Shown here piece after piece: positions 1 to 8,713 of a stretch of DNA of 64,000 bases. A program made the translations under genes and the position numbers. Source of the DNA: Streptomyces djakartensis (lineage in GTDB: Bacteria > Actinomycetota > Actinomycetes > Streptomycetales > Streptomycetaceae); the NCBI RefSeq assembly GCF_014651075.1, contig NZ_BMWE01000007.1, positions 1 to 64,000 on the forward strand. Direction: 5' to 3'. The notes under the pieces are model-generated. The model was not told the DNA's origin and did no database searches. It saw nothing but the letters and a program-made list of their open reading frames with translations. Numbering within the stretch: position 1 is the first letter of the stretch; every line of letters begins with the position of its first letter.

Positions 1-761
1 GCACCACCGTCGTCGTCGCCCCGCCCCGGCCGACCGCCCGGCCCGTGACCTGGGCCCGCGAGGACCCGCCCGGCGGCGGCCCCCTCGCCGCGCTCGACGC
101 CGGCCTCCGGCGCACCACGGCCGAACACGTTCTGCTGCTCTCCGCGGACCTGCCGTTCCTTCAGGAGCGGACCGTCGACCGGCTGCTGGACACCCTGCGG
201 CACAGCGGCGCTGACGGGGTTCTGCTGACCGACCCCGACGGCCGTGACCAGCCGCTCGTCGCCGCGTACAGCGCGTCGCGGCTGCGCTCGACGCTCGCCG
301 TCCTCGCCGGCCGCCACAGCTCTCTCACCGGTCTCCCGCTGCGGCGCCTCGTCGCCGAGCTCACTCTCACCCGAATCTCCGACCCCGTCGCATCCTTCGA
401 CTGCGACACCTGGGGCGACATCGCCACCGCCAGGGCACGTATCAGGGAGCATGGGCACGTGTTGGATGAATGGATTTCCGCCGTCAAGGACGAACTGGGG
501 ATCGACCTCGATGTCGACACCCGCGGCCTGCTCGACCTCGCCCGCGACGCCGCCCACGGGGTGGCCAGGCCCGCGGCGCCGCTGACCACCTTCCTCGTCG
601 GCTACGCCGCCGCGCGGGCCGGTGGCGGCCCCGAGGCGGTCGCCGAGGCCTCCCGCAGAGCCGCGGCCCTCGCCACCCGCTGGGCGGCGGAGACCGCCTC
701 CGACGGCCAGGGGGACGTCGCCCCCGACGCCACCCCCGACACCCGCCCGGACGCCGGATGA
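1..761 (+). CDS. MobA-like NTP transferase with C-terminal DUF6457 domain (5' partial)
   Basis: The frame is open from the first base, so the start lies upstream. The visible N-terminal part is the back half of a MobA-type nucleotidyltransferase fold: a PPGGGP loop, then LLLSADLPFL, the usual acidic LxxDxPFL segment that places the nucleotide and metal. From about residue 145 (LDEWISAVKDELGIDLDVD) a DUF6457 domain follows. The tail is Asp/Pro/Thr-rich and probably disordered. The stop overlaps the moeA start (ATGA), so the two are translationally coupled. This fits molybdopterin guanine dinucleotide formation, but the substrate cannot be proved because the GTP-binding N-terminus is outside the window. 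Confidence 0.85.
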   Translation, partial: TTVVVAPPRPTARPVTWAREDPPGGGPLAALDAGLRRTTAEHVLLLSADLPFLQERTVDRLLDTLRHSGADGVLLTDPDGRDQPLVAAYSASRLRSTLAVLAGRHSSLTGLPLRRLVAELTLTRISDPVASFDCDTWGDIATARARIREHGHVLDEWISAVKDELGIDLDVDTRGLLDLARDAAHGVARPAAPLTTFLVGYAAARAGGGPEAVAEASRRAAALATRWAAETASDGQGDVAPDATPDTRPDAG

Positions 762-2122
762 CCCCGCACGGCGCCCGCGCCGGTGAGGAGGACCTCGACG
801 TCGAGGAGGTGCTCGCCCTCGTGAGGAACAGCAACGGCAACCAGCCGTCCGAACCCGCCGGACGAGGCGAGGCGGACAGCACCCGCCCACCCCACAGGCC
901 GGATCCCCGCCACCACGCCACCGCATGGCCGCAGGCCCGGGCCATCGCGGAGCGCACCGCCCGGAGCACCGCCCGGGCCGCCCGCCGCGCCCCCGTCTCC
1001 GCGCCGCTCGAAGCCGCCCTCGGCCTCACCCTGGCCACCCCTCTCGACGCCCTCACCGACCTCCCCTCCTTCGACACCTCAGCGATGGACGGCTGGGCGG
1101 TCGCCGGCCCCGCCCCCTGGGACGTGCGGGACGAGGGCGTCCTGGCCGGACACTCCACACCGGCGCCGCTGACCGACGGCGGGGCCGTCCGGATCGCCAC
1201 CGGCGCCCGCATCCCCCCGGACACCACCGCCGTCCTGCGCAGCGAGCACGGCCGCACCGACGCCACGGGCCGCCTGTACGCGACAAGGGACATCGCCCCC
1301 GGCCAGGACATCCGCCCGCGCGGCCAGGAATGCCGCAGCGGTGACCAGTTGCTCCCGGTCGGCACGCTCGTCACGCCGGCCGTCCTGGGGCTCGCCGCGG
1401 CCGCCGGATACGACACGGTCGAAGCCGTCCCGCGCCCCCGGGCCGAGGTGCTGGTCCTCGGGGACGAGTTGCTCAGTGAGGGACTGCCGCACGACGGCCT
1501 GATCCGGGACGCACTCGGCCCGATGCTGCCGCCCTGGCTGCGGGCGCTCGGCGCCGAGGTCATCGCCGTACGACGCGTCCGCGACGACGCCGGCGTCCTG
1601 CGCCGGGCGATCACCTCGTCAGACGCCGATGTCATCGTCACGACCGGCGGCACCGCCGCGGGCCCCGTCGACCACGTGCACCCCACCCTGAGCCGTATCG
1701 GCGCCGAGCTCCTCGTGGACGGCGTCCAGGTGCGCCCCGGCCACCCCATGCTGCTGGCGCGCACCACCGAGACCCAGCACCTCGTCGGTCTGCCGGGCAA
1801 CCCGCTCGCCGCCGTCTCCGCGCTGCTGACCCTCGCCGAGCCGCTGCTGCGGACCCTCGCGGCACGCCCGGCCCCGGAGCCGTACACCTGGCCGCTCAGG
1901 GACGCCGTACAGGGGCACCCGCACGACACCCGGCTCGTCCCCGTGGTCCTGCGGGGCGACGAGGCCATCCCGCTGCACTACAACGGCCCGGCCATGCTGC
2001 GCGGCATCGCGGCGGCCGACGCGCTGGCCGTCGTGCCGCCGGGCGGTACCCGCCCGGGTCAGGAGGCGGAACTGCTCGACCTGCCCTGGGCGTCCGCAGG
2101 AATCGGGGTGTGTTTCACGTGA
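758..2122 (+). CDS. moeA: Molybdopterin molybdenumtransferase MoeA
   Basis: This 454-residue protein inserts molybdate into adenylylated molybdopterin in the cytoplasm. The MoeA core starts near residue 50 and shows the family block DLPSFDTSAMDGWA, the GATxxVL-like segment (IATGARIPPDTTAVL), the MoaB/Mog-like signature VTTGGTAAGPVDHV, and LVGLPGNPLAAV. The start at 758 was chosen because its ATG overlaps the upstream TGA; longer in-frame starts would lie inside the previous gene. About 50 residues before the core are low-complexity. The last codons (Cys-Phe-Thr-stop) are written in the bases of a parS site, an unusual overlap. Confidence 0.93.
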   Translation: MTPHGARAGEEDLDVEEVLALVRNSNGNQPSEPAGRGEADSTRPPHRPDPRHHATAWPQARAIAERTARSTARAARRAPVSAPLEAALGLTLATPLDALTDLPSFDTSAMDGWAVAGPAPWDVRDEGVLAGHSTPAPLTDGGAVRIATGARIPPDTTAVLRSEHGRTDATGRLYATRDIAPGQDIRPRGQECRSGDQLLPVGTLVTPAVLGLAAAAGYDTVEAVPRPRAEVLVLGDELLSEGLPHDGLIRDALGPMLPPWLRALGAEVIAVRRVRDDAGVLRRAITSSDADVIVTTGGTAAGPVDHVHPTLSRIGAELLVDGVQVRPGHPMLLARTTETQHLVGLPGNPLAAVSALLTLAEPLLRTLAARPAPEPYTWPLRDAVQGHPHDTRLVPVVLRGDEAIPLHYNGPAMLRGIAAADALAVVPPGGTRPGQEAELLDLPWASAGIGVCFT

Positions 2123-2125
2123 AAC
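2112..2125. other. parS chromosome-partitioning site (ParB binding)
   Basis: A perfect 14-bp palindrome GTTTCACGTGAAAC, matching the conserved core of the ParB-binding parS site of Streptomyces and Bacillus. It overlaps the last codons of moeA, and the moeA TGA stop lies inside it. ParB loading on origin-proximal parS sites organises the segrosome. An identical 14-mer occurs at 36997-37010. Confidence 0.93.
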
Positions 2126-2308
2126 TTCCGGGCCAGGACGCGATCGCCCGCCCCGCGGTCTCGATCGCCAGGCCGGACGTCTGCGTGCTCATGCTTCGGG
2201 GCCTTCCATGCATGTGGGTCACGCATGGGGGCCGGACCACCACGCGGGCGCGGTGGTCCCCCGGGACGGAGCGGACTCGGTCCGGGGACCCGGGGGTACG
2301 GTCCCTTC

Positions 2309-3298
2309 ATGCATGCGATCACGATTCCCGAACCCGGTGGGCCCGAGGCGCTGGTCTGGGACGAGGTCCCGGATCCCGAGCCCGGCGAGGGTGAGGTCCT
2401 GGTCGAGGTGGCGGCCGGTGCCGTCAACCGGGCCGACCTCCTGCAACGGCAGGGCTTCTACGACCCGCCGCCCGGCACCTCCCCCTACCCCGGCCTGGAG
2501 TGCTCCGGGCGGATCGCCCAGGTCGGCCCCAAGGTCTCCGGCTGGAGTGTCGGCGACGAGGTGTGCGCGCTGCTCTCCGGCGGCGGTTACGCCGAGAAGG
2601 TGGCCGTCCCGGCCGGGCAGCTGCTGCCCGTGCCGAAGGGCGTCGAGCTGAGGCAGGCCGCGGCGCTGCCCGAGGTGGCCTGCACCGTCTGGTCGAACGT
2701 GTTCATGATCGCCCACCTGCGCCCCGGCGAGACCCTGCTGGTGCACGGCGGCTCCAGTGGCATCGGCACCATGGCCATCCAGCTCGGCAAGGCGGTGGGG
2801 GCCCGGGTGGCCGTCACCGCGGGCACCAAGGAGAAGCTGGACCGGTGCGCCGAACTGGGCGCCGACATCCTGATCAACTACCGCGAGCAGGACTTCGTCG
2901 AGGAGGTCAGGAAGGCCACCGACGGCGCCGGTGCCGACGTCATCCTCGACAACATGGGCGCCAAGTATCTGGAGCGCAACGTCAGGGCCCTCGCCGTCAA
3001 CGGCCGGCTGGCGATCATCGGCATGCAGGGCGGTGTCAAGGGCGAGCTGAACATCGGCGCCCTGCTCGCCAAGCGCGCCGCCATCAGCGCGACGTCCCTG
3101 CGGGGGCGTCCGCCGGCGGAGAAGGCGGCCATCGTCGCGGCGGTGCGCGAGCACGTCTGGCCGCTGTTCGCCGGTGGCCGTCTGCGCCCCGTCGTCGACC
3201 GCGAGCTCCCCATGCCGGACGCGGCCGCCGCCCACCGGGTGGTGGAGGAGAGCAGCCACGTCGGCAAGGTGCTGCTGATCGCCCCGGGGGAGGCCTGA
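2309..3298 (+). CDS. NAD(P)H:quinone oxidoreductase, zinc-free MDR family
   Basis: A 329-residue medium-chain dehydrogenase/reductase of the zeta-crystallin/PIG3 type, which reduces quinones or similar acceptors with NADPH. Visible signs: N-terminal GroES-like domain with NRADLLQRQGFYDPPPG, the Rossmann nucleotide loop VHGGSSGIGTMAIQLGK, and no structural-zinc cysteine cluster. The frame is open upstream, but the ATG at 2309 matches the normal N-terminus (MHAITIPEPGG). It stands alone between the parS site and a convergent membrane-protein gene. Family membership is clear; the physiological substrate is not. Confidence 0.9.
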   Translation: MHAITIPEPGGPEALVWDEVPDPEPGEGEVLVEVAAGAVNRADLLQRQGFYDPPPGTSPYPGLECSGRIAQVGPKVSGWSVGDEVCALLSGGGYAEKVAVPAGQLLPVPKGVELRQAAALPEVACTVWSNVFMIAHLRPGETLLVHGGSSGIGTMAIQLGKAVGARVAVTAGTKEKLDRCAELGADILINYREQDFVEEVRKATDGAGADVILDNMGAKYLERNVRALAVNGRLAIIGMQGGVKGELNIGALLAKRAAISATSLRGRPPAEKAAIVAAVREHVWPLFAGGRLRPVVDRELPMPDAAAAHRVVEESSHVGKVLLIAPGEA

Positions 3299-3338
3299 GA
3301 AGCCGGGGCCGCCCCGGGCACCAGATCCGGGGCCCGTC

Positions 3339-3866
3339 CTAGACCCGCCGCAACCGCAGCGCGAAGAACGCGAGCCCCAGGCCGAGGCCGATCAGGACCA
3401 GGCCGCTGCCCAGCGGCAGGATCCGCAGCACCGGGCCGACGGGACGGTCGGCACGCGCGGGGGTGTCCCGGACGGGCTCCTCGGGCGCGGAGGGCACGGG
3501 GGCGGCTTCCTCGGGTTCCTCGGTGACAGCGGTGGCGTCACCGGTGTCCGGCTCGGCCTCCTCCGGCAGCCCCGGCAGCCCCGGCCGCCCCGGCCGCTCC
3601 CGCCCCTCACCGGCCCGGGTCCCCGCGCGCGAGGGCTTGCCGGGGGCGGACGGGGTCGCGAGGGCGAAGTCCCGGGCTGCGTCATCGCCGGCCAGGGCGT
3701 CGTGGGCACGGACGCCATACGCGGGGACGGGCCCCGGGGCTTCGACCGCCCGGACAGACGGGACGGCTCCGGACGAGACGCCGGCCCCGTACGGTGAGAC
3801 GACCGCACCCGCCCCCAGGGCGGCCACCAGTCCCGCCGCCCGCAGTGCGCGCTGCCATGGAGTCAC
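3339..3866 (-). CDS. Small secreted/membrane-anchored hypothetical protein
   Basis: 175 residues with a Sec-type signal peptide (about 1-25), a long Ala/Pro/Glu-rich region with a Gly-Arg-Pro-rich stretch (GRPGLPGLPEE), and a C-terminal hydrophobic helix (about 150-170) ending in Arg-Leu-Arg-Arg. This predicts an extracytoplasmic low-complexity stalk anchored by its C-terminus. There is no LPXTG-like motif and I recognise no domain. It converges on the quinone oxidoreductase gene. The 245 bases between its start and bpa must hold both divergent promoters; nothing specific stands out there. Confidence 0.7.
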   Translation of the reverse strand: MTPWQRALRAAGLVAALGAGAVVSPYGAGVSSGAVPSVRAVEAPGPVPAYGVRAHDALAGDDAARDFALATPSAPGKPSRAGTRAGEGRERPGRPGLPGLPEEAEPDTGDATAVTEEPEEAAPVPSAPEEPVRDTPARADRPVGPVLRILPLGSGLVLIGLGLGLAFFALRLRRV

Positions 3867-4111
3867 GTGGGTGACCCCCTCCCGCCGTGCCCGTCAGGGC
3901 AAGATCGGCAAGTTCGGTCATGTCACGGCAATCAGCCTCACACCGGTGACCGCGTACGGCATTTCGGGTACGGCCGTTGGGTGGACCGCTGAGGGTTCAG
4001 CCGTTCGGGAGGAACCCGGCGCCCGGCCAACTCGTCTTCTCCAACACGGTGGATCAGCCTCCCGTAGGGGCACCACAGAAATGACGTGCAGGCGTGCGAG
4101 AGAATGGCGGC

Positions 4112-4654
4112 ATGGAGATGCCGAGAAACGAACGGTCGCCCGAGAACCCGCAGATCCTGGTCGTGGGCCAGGACGGCATGGCACTCGGCGGCGGCGGTGG
4201 AGACGACGACTCCCGCGAGACCCCGGTCACGGAACAGGTGGAGCAGCCCGCCAAGGTCATGCGGATCGGCAGCATGATCAAGCAGCTTCTCGAGGAAGTG
4301 CGGGTGGCTCCCCTGGACGAGGCCAGCCGGGCCCGGCTCAAGGAGATCCACGCCAGCTCGGTGAAGGAGCTGGAGGACGGTCTGGCGCCCGAGCTGGTCG
4401 AGGAGCTGGAGCGGCTCTCCCTGCCGTTCACGGACGAGGTGACGCCCAGTGACGCGGAGCTGCGCATCGCGCAGGCCCAGCTGGTCGGCTGGCTGGAGGG
4501 GCTCTTCCACGGGATCCAGACGACACTGTTCGCCCAGCAGATGGCGGCCCGCGCCCAGCTGGAGCAGATGCGCCGCGCCCTGCCGCCGGGCGTCGGCCAC
4601 GACGGCCACGAGGACCACCAGCCGGGCATCCGCTCCGGCGGTCCCTACCTGTAA
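4112..4654 (+). CDS. bpa: Bacterial proteasome activator Bpa/PafE family
   Basis: 180 residues. Family signs: MRIGSMIKQLLEEVR followed by helices of the four-helix bundle (LDEASRARLKEIHASSVKELE; LRIAQAQLVGWLEGLFHGIQ) and a C-terminus ending Gly-Pro-Tyr-Leu. In mycobacterial PafE the terminal Gly-Gln-Tyr-Leu docks into the 20S proteasome and opens its gate without ATP, so this protein should form a dodecameric ring that feeds unfolded proteins to the proteasome. The N-terminal 45 residues are acidic and probably disordered. A GTG at 4094 and an ATG at 4118 are alternative starts; 4112 is the most likely. It is monocistronic and converges on the kinase gene. Confidence 0.9.
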   Translation: MEMPRNERSPENPQILVVGQDGMALGGGGGDDDSRETPVTEQVEQPAKVMRIGSMIKQLLEEVRVAPLDEASRARLKEIHASSVKELEDGLAPELVEELERLSLPFTDEVTPSDAELRIAQAQLVGWLEGLFHGIQTTLFAQQMAARAQLEQMRRALPPGVGHDGHEDHQPGIRSGGPYL

Positions 4655-4688
4655 CGCGCCCGCACAGGCACGAACCGGAGCGAGGGGC

Positions 4689-4708
4689 CCGGCGGCCGAA
4701 GCCGCCGG
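4689..4708. terminator. Hairpin between convergent bpa and kinase genes
   Basis: Arms CCGGCGGC/GCCGCCGG around a CGAA tetraloop lie in the 75-base gap between the two convergent stops. No U-tract is needed in actinobacteria, so it can serve both directions. Confidence 0.65.
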
Positions 4709-4729
4709 TCCTCCCGATCGCACCGGTGG

Positions 4730-6373
4730 TCAGGACGGCGGGTTGCCCGTGGAGACGCTGAGCTCGATCTCGGGCATGTCCTCCGGATCGACGTCGGCGC
4801 TCTTGGACGGGGACTGCTGAATGACGGTGCCCTCGCCGTAGGTGTTCTCGTCCAGGTCGATGATCTTCGACTCCCAGCCGGCCGCCTCCAGGCACGCCTT
4901 GACCGAGGTGATGTCCTTGAACCTGAAGTCCGGGATCCGGATCTTCTCGGGGTCGCTGTACGACTCCCGCGGCTCCGTGCACTCATCGGTTTCGATCACC
5001 CGAGACGTGTCAGGGCCGCGGTAACCGGGCTTCTCGGCAGCCGCCGAGGCCGTCGGACCCGGGCCGCTGCCCCCGCCACCCTGGTCGTCCTCGCCCCCAC
5101 CGCCGGTCACCAGCAGGGCCGTGATCAGTCCGCCGACCACGACGACGGACACGACGACCGAGCCGATGGCCAGCCCTTTGCCGCCCTTGCCGCTCCCGGA
5201 GGGGGCGGGCGCGCCCTGGGGCGTGAGGGTGTACGGCGGCGGAGTCGACGGGCCGGTCTGCGGGGCGTACGCGGCCGGGGACGGCGTCGGATAGCCGCCC
5301 TGCTGCGGATAGCCGTACGCCGGGGCCGGCGCGGCCGGGCCGTACGGGTTGGGCTGCGGGGCCGGCTGGTACGGCGTCAGGACCTGGCCCGCGGGCGGCG
5401 GGGCCGCCTGGTCGACCGACGGGAACACGGCCGAGGCGACGCCCGCGCCGCTCGGGGTCCGCGCGCCCGGGACGATGCTCGGCGGCGTGGCGTGGAAGGA
5501 GGCCGCCACCCGCAGGCACTCTTCGCGCATCGCCTCGGCGCTCGGGAAGCGCTCGTTCGGATTCTTCTTCAGGGCACGGGCGATCAGCGCGTCCACGGCC
5601 GGGGGCAGCGCGCGGTTGACCGAGGACGCGGCCGGCGGCTCCTCCTGGACGTGCGCGTACGCGATGGCCAGCGGCGAGTCCGCCTCGAACGGCAGCCTCC
5701 CGGTGACCAGTTGGAACAGCATGATGCCGACCGAGTACAGGTCGGAGCGGGCGTCCACACCGCGTCCGAGGGCTTGTTCCGGCGAGAGGTACTGCGGGGT
5801 GCCGACGACCATGCCGGTCTGCGTCATCGACGTCACACCGGACTGCATGGCGCGGGCGATGCCGAAGTCCATGACCTTGACCACGCCGCGCTTGGTCATC
5901 ATCACGTTGCCCGGCTTGATGTCCCGGTGGACCAGCCCCATTTCGTGGCTGATCTCCAGCGCGGCCAGTACGTCCGCGGTGATCCTCAGTGCCTTGTCGG
6001 CGGGCATCGCGCCCTGCTGCCGCACGTCCTCGTCGAGGACCGAGCCGAGCGGGCTGCCCTCGACGTACTCCATGACGATGTAGGGGACCGGCACGCCGTC
6101 GACGCTGTCCTCGCCGGTGTCGAAGACCGCGACGATGTTGGTGTGCGTGAGCTTGGCCACGGCCTGGGCCTCACGGCGGAACCGTTCACGGAAGGCTTGT
6201 TCCCGACCGAGATCGGTGTGAAGTGTCTTGATCGCGACCTGCCGGTCGAGCACGCTGTCGTACGCGAGGTGCACCGAGGCCATGCCCCCCTGGCCGAGGA
6301 GATCACGCAGCTGGTAGCGGTTGCCCGCGAGCGCGCGCCCCGCGTACCGGCCCTGTGCGCCGTCCTGGCTCAT
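4730..6373 (-). CDS. Membrane Ser/Thr protein kinase with PASTA-like extracellular domain
   Basis: 547 residues. The Hanks-type kinase domain shows the glycine loop GQGGMASVH, lysine in VAIKTL, HRDIKPGNVM, DFGIAR and SPEQALGRGVD, so all catalytic residues are present. A Pro/Tyr/Gln-rich juxtamembrane linker follows, then one transmembrane helix (about 400-422) and an extracellular domain (about 450-547; IPDFRFKDITSVKACLEAAGW, QQSPSKSADVD) that reads as one PASTA repeat, the fold that senses peptidoglycan fragments or lipid II. The start at 6373 has a G-rich Shine-Dalgarno and begins just before the kinase domain. It is divergent from a second kinase, which suggests duplication followed by divergence of the sensor part. 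Confidence 0.92.
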   Translation of the reverse strand: MSQDGAQGRYAGRALAGNRYQLRDLLGQGGMASVHLAYDSVLDRQVAIKTLHTDLGREQAFRERFRREAQAVAKLTHTNIVAVFDTGEDSVDGVPVPYIVMEYVEGSPLGSVLDEDVRQQGAMPADKALRITADVLAALEISHEMGLVHRDIKPGNVMMTKRGVVKVMDFGIARAMQSGVTSMTQTGMVVGTPQYLSPEQALGRGVDARSDLYSVGIMLFQLVTGRLPFEADSPLAIAYAHVQEEPPAASSVNRALPPAVDALIARALKKNPNERFPSAEAMREECLRVAASFHATPPSIVPGARTPSGAGVASAVFPSVDQAAPPPAGQVLTPYQPAPQPNPYGPAAPAPAYGYPQQGGYPTPSPAAYAPQTGPSTPPPYTLTPQGAPAPSGSGKGGKGLAIGSVVVSVVVVGGLITALLVTGGGGEDDQGGGGSGPGPTASAAAEKPGYRGPDTSRVIETDECTEPRESYSDPEKIRIPDFRFKDITSVKACLEAAGWESKIIDLDENTYGEGTVIQQSPSKSADVDPEDMPEIELSVSTGNPPS

Positions 6374-6720
6374 GACCCGTTTCCCCCGTAGCCCTTGATG
6401 GCGCCGCCGACTTGTGCCGATCCGTCGTTGATCCAAACCGCCATTCCCGGCCAAGTCTGCCCCAGGGCAGTGACACGTCAAGCGCGGTGCCCGTTCCGTG
6501 ACCGTACGCGAAAGAAGCGCTGCGGAAGCGTTACAGGGGAGGTGCGGCCGGTGCACAGAATTTGCACGAGAGTACGGAGTAAAGGTTTCATGGCGCGTCC
6601 GTCCCGTGCCGGTCCTGGCATCCCGTCTCGGACCGGAGGCTTGCGCGGAGGCTGTAGCGTGGCCGACGGAGACCGTAACAACACCGCGCGCACCGCGGGC
6701 AGAAACGACGGCGAGGACTG
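6374..6720. other. Intergenic region between two divergent kinase genes
   Basis: 347 bases without a gene I would defend. It must carry both kinase promoters. The middle (about 6500-6600) is less GC-rich and holds candidate elements such as TTGCAC near 6565, but no clear -35/-10 pair, dyad or small ORF with a convincing Shine-Dalgarno. Confidence 0.5.
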
Positions 6721-8316
6721 ATGGCACAGCAGCAGCGCGCTCAGGGCCCGTCCGACCCCGAGGCGAGTGGCGGCGGGATGTCGGAGGCGCCGGAGTCCTG
6801 GGGTAACGGCGGGCTGGTCGGGGACGGCCGGTACCGGCTGACCGGGAGACTCGGCCGGGGCGGCATGGCCGAGGTGTTCGCCGCCGAGGACGTCCGTCTC
6901 GGGCGCACCGTCGCCGTCAAGCTGCTCCGTTCCGACCTCGCCGAGGACCCGGTGTCCAAGGCGCGCTTCACGCGTGAGGCGCAGTCGGTCGCCGGCCTCA
7001 ACCACCACGCGATCGTCGCCGTTTACGACTCCGGCGAGGACTTCGTCGGCGGCCAGTCCGTGCCCTACATCGTCATGGAGCTGGTCGAGGGCCGCACCAT
7101 CCGCGACCTGCTGCTCAACGCGGAGGCGCCGGGCCCCGAGCAGGCGCTGATCATCGTCTCCGGTGTCCTTGAGGCGCTGGCCTATTCGCACCAGCACGGC
7201 ATCGTGCACCGCGACATCAAGCCCGCCAACGTCATCATCACGCACAACGGCGCGGTGAAGGTGATGGACTTCGGCATCGCCCGCGCCCTGCACGGCGCGT
7301 CCACCACGATGACGCAGACCGGCATGGTCATGGGCACCCCGCAGTACCTGTCCCCCGAGCAGGCGCTCGGCAAGGCCGTCGACCACCGCTCCGACCTGTA
7401 CGCGACGGGCTGCCTGCTCTACGAACTCCTCGCGCTGCGGCCCCCCTTCACCGGTGAGACGCCGCTGTCGGTGGTCTACCAGCACGTCCAGGACATCCCG
7501 ACGCCCCCGTCCGAGGTCTCCGACGCCTGCCCGCCGGAGCTGGACGGCCTGGTCATGCGCTCCCTCGCCAAGGAGCCCGACGACCGTTTCCAGACGGCCG
7601 AGGAGATGCGCGGGCTGGTCCAGTACGGGCTCCAGATGCTCTACGACCAGGGCGGCCACACCGGCACCTGGAACACCGGCCCGGTCACCACGCCCGACGG
7701 CCGGCGGACCCCGTCGGGCGGCTTCGCCCAGACGGCAGTGATGGGCTCCGCAGGGGACGCCTCCGGCACCGCGCAGATCCCCTCGCCGATCCTGCCGTCC
7801 GGCTACGGCGGCGGGGACGAGGGCGGCTTCGAGGGCCATGGCAACAAGGGCAGTGGCCGCGGCAAGCTGTGGATCCTCGCCGTCCTCGCGGTGATCGCCG
7901 TCGCCGCGGGTGTCGCCCTGGCGCTGCAGAACACGGGCGGCGGCAAGGACACTCCGGAGAAGAAGCCGTCGCCGACCGCCTCGAAGACGGCCGAGAAGGA
8001 GAAGCCCAGCGAGACGCCGAGCAGCGAGGAGACCAGCGGGCCCACCGACACGTCCACGGACGACGGCGGGGGCACCGGCACGGGCGGCGGCAGCGGGCAG
8101 TGGCCGCCGACGTACTCCCCGTCCTACTCGCCGTCGCAGAGCGCGCCCGAGACGCCCCCGGACCAGCCGACGGACCAGCCGACCTCCGCCGCGCCGACCG
8201 GTGAGCCGACCGGTGAGGAGCCCACGGACCCGGAGACGCCGCCGGACGACACGGGCGGCACCGACGCGGGCGGCGCGACCGGCGTCGTCGGCGGCGCGGG
8301 CGACGGCGAAGGCTGA
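6721..8316 (+). CDS. Membrane Ser/Thr protein kinase with Pro/Thr-rich extracellular tail
   Basis: 531 residues. The kinase domain (about 37-300) has LGRGGMAEVF, VAVKLL, HRDIKPANVI, DFGIAR and SPEQALGKAVD, so it should be active. One transmembrane helix (about 382-402) is followed by about 130 extracellular residues of Glu/Pro/Thr/Ser-rich sequence with YSPSYSPS and TDQPTD-type repeats but no PASTA fold. It resembles its divergent neighbour closely in the kinase half and not at all outside the membrane, so the two likely share cytoplasmic targets but receive different signals. An internal ATG at 6778 (MSEAPESW) is a possible alternative start. Confidence 0.92.
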   Translation: MAQQQRAQGPSDPEASGGGMSEAPESWGNGGLVGDGRYRLTGRLGRGGMAEVFAAEDVRLGRTVAVKLLRSDLAEDPVSKARFTREAQSVAGLNHHAIVAVYDSGEDFVGGQSVPYIVMELVEGRTIRDLLLNAEAPGPEQALIIVSGVLEALAYSHQHGIVHRDIKPANVIITHNGAVKVMDFGIARALHGASTTMTQTGMVMGTPQYLSPEQALGKAVDHRSDLYATGCLLYELLALRPPFTGETPLSVVYQHVQDIPTPPSEVSDACPPELDGLVMRSLAKEPDDRFQTAEEMRGLVQYGLQMLYDQGGHTGTWNTGPVTTPDGRRTPSGGFAQTAVMGSAGDASGTAQIPSPILPSGYGGGDEGGFEGHGNKGSGRGKLWILAVLAVIAVAAGVALALQNTGGGKDTPEKKPSPTASKTAEKEKPSETPSSEETSGPTDTSTDDGGGTGTGGGSGQWPPTYSPSYSPSQSAPETPPDQPTDQPTSAAPTGEPTGEEPTDPETPPDDTGGTDAGGATGVVGGAGDGEG

Positions 8317-8343
8317 CCCGGCGGCAGCGGGAAACGGACGATC

Positions 8344-8386
8344 CACGCGCGCGTGGGGCCCGGAAAACGGGCTCCACGCGCGCGTG
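8344..8386 (+). terminator. Very strong 19-bp hairpin downstream of the kinase gene
   Basis: Two 19-base arms (8344-8362 and 8368-8386), complementary except for one G-U-type pair, enclose a GAAAA loop. Each arm also contains the self-palindrome CACGCGCGCGTG, so alternative cruciforms are possible. It starts 28 bases after the kinase stop and isolates the kinase gene from bkdABC. Confidence 0.8.
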
Positions 8387-8415
8387 CGTTTCGGCGCGCC
8401 GGAAAGTGGACTCTT

Positions 8416-8525
8416 CCCGTGACCTGGGTCACCGGGTTAACGTGCGGTTGCTCCGGCCTCCTGCAAGGCTGTGACCAGGGCCCTTCCCAGCCTTCCCGAT
8501 TTACTTGGAAATCCAAGCAAAATCG
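8416..8525. promoter_or_regulatory. Operator-like dyads in the bkdA upstream region
   Basis: Two dyads lie in the 327 bases between the kinase terminator and bkdA. The first (8419-8432) is GTGAC-CTGG-GTCAC. The second is the perfect 14-mer CTTGGAAATCCAAG (8504-8517), extended by partly symmetric AT-rich flanks CGATTTA and CAAAATCG (8497-8525). AT-rich imperfect palindromes are typical of Lrp/AsnC-family sites, and bkd operons are commonly controlled by such regulators, but the regulator is inferred. The rest of the interval to 8700 shows nothing clear except the bkdA Shine-Dalgarno. Confidence 0.45.
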
Positions 8526-8713
8526 CAGGTCAGGTGGGGTTTCACAGACATGTGGCGCACTGGGTAACGTGCTTTTTGCAGGGCGCTCGCCGGGGCACCT
8601 GTCACGCCTGTTCCCGGCCGAGTGACACCCACCCCGTGTCCCGGTGGCCGAGAACAGGTGAGCCGCACTGGCCTGCCGGCAACCCCGGGGGCCGGACCGA
8701 CGGAGGAGCACAC

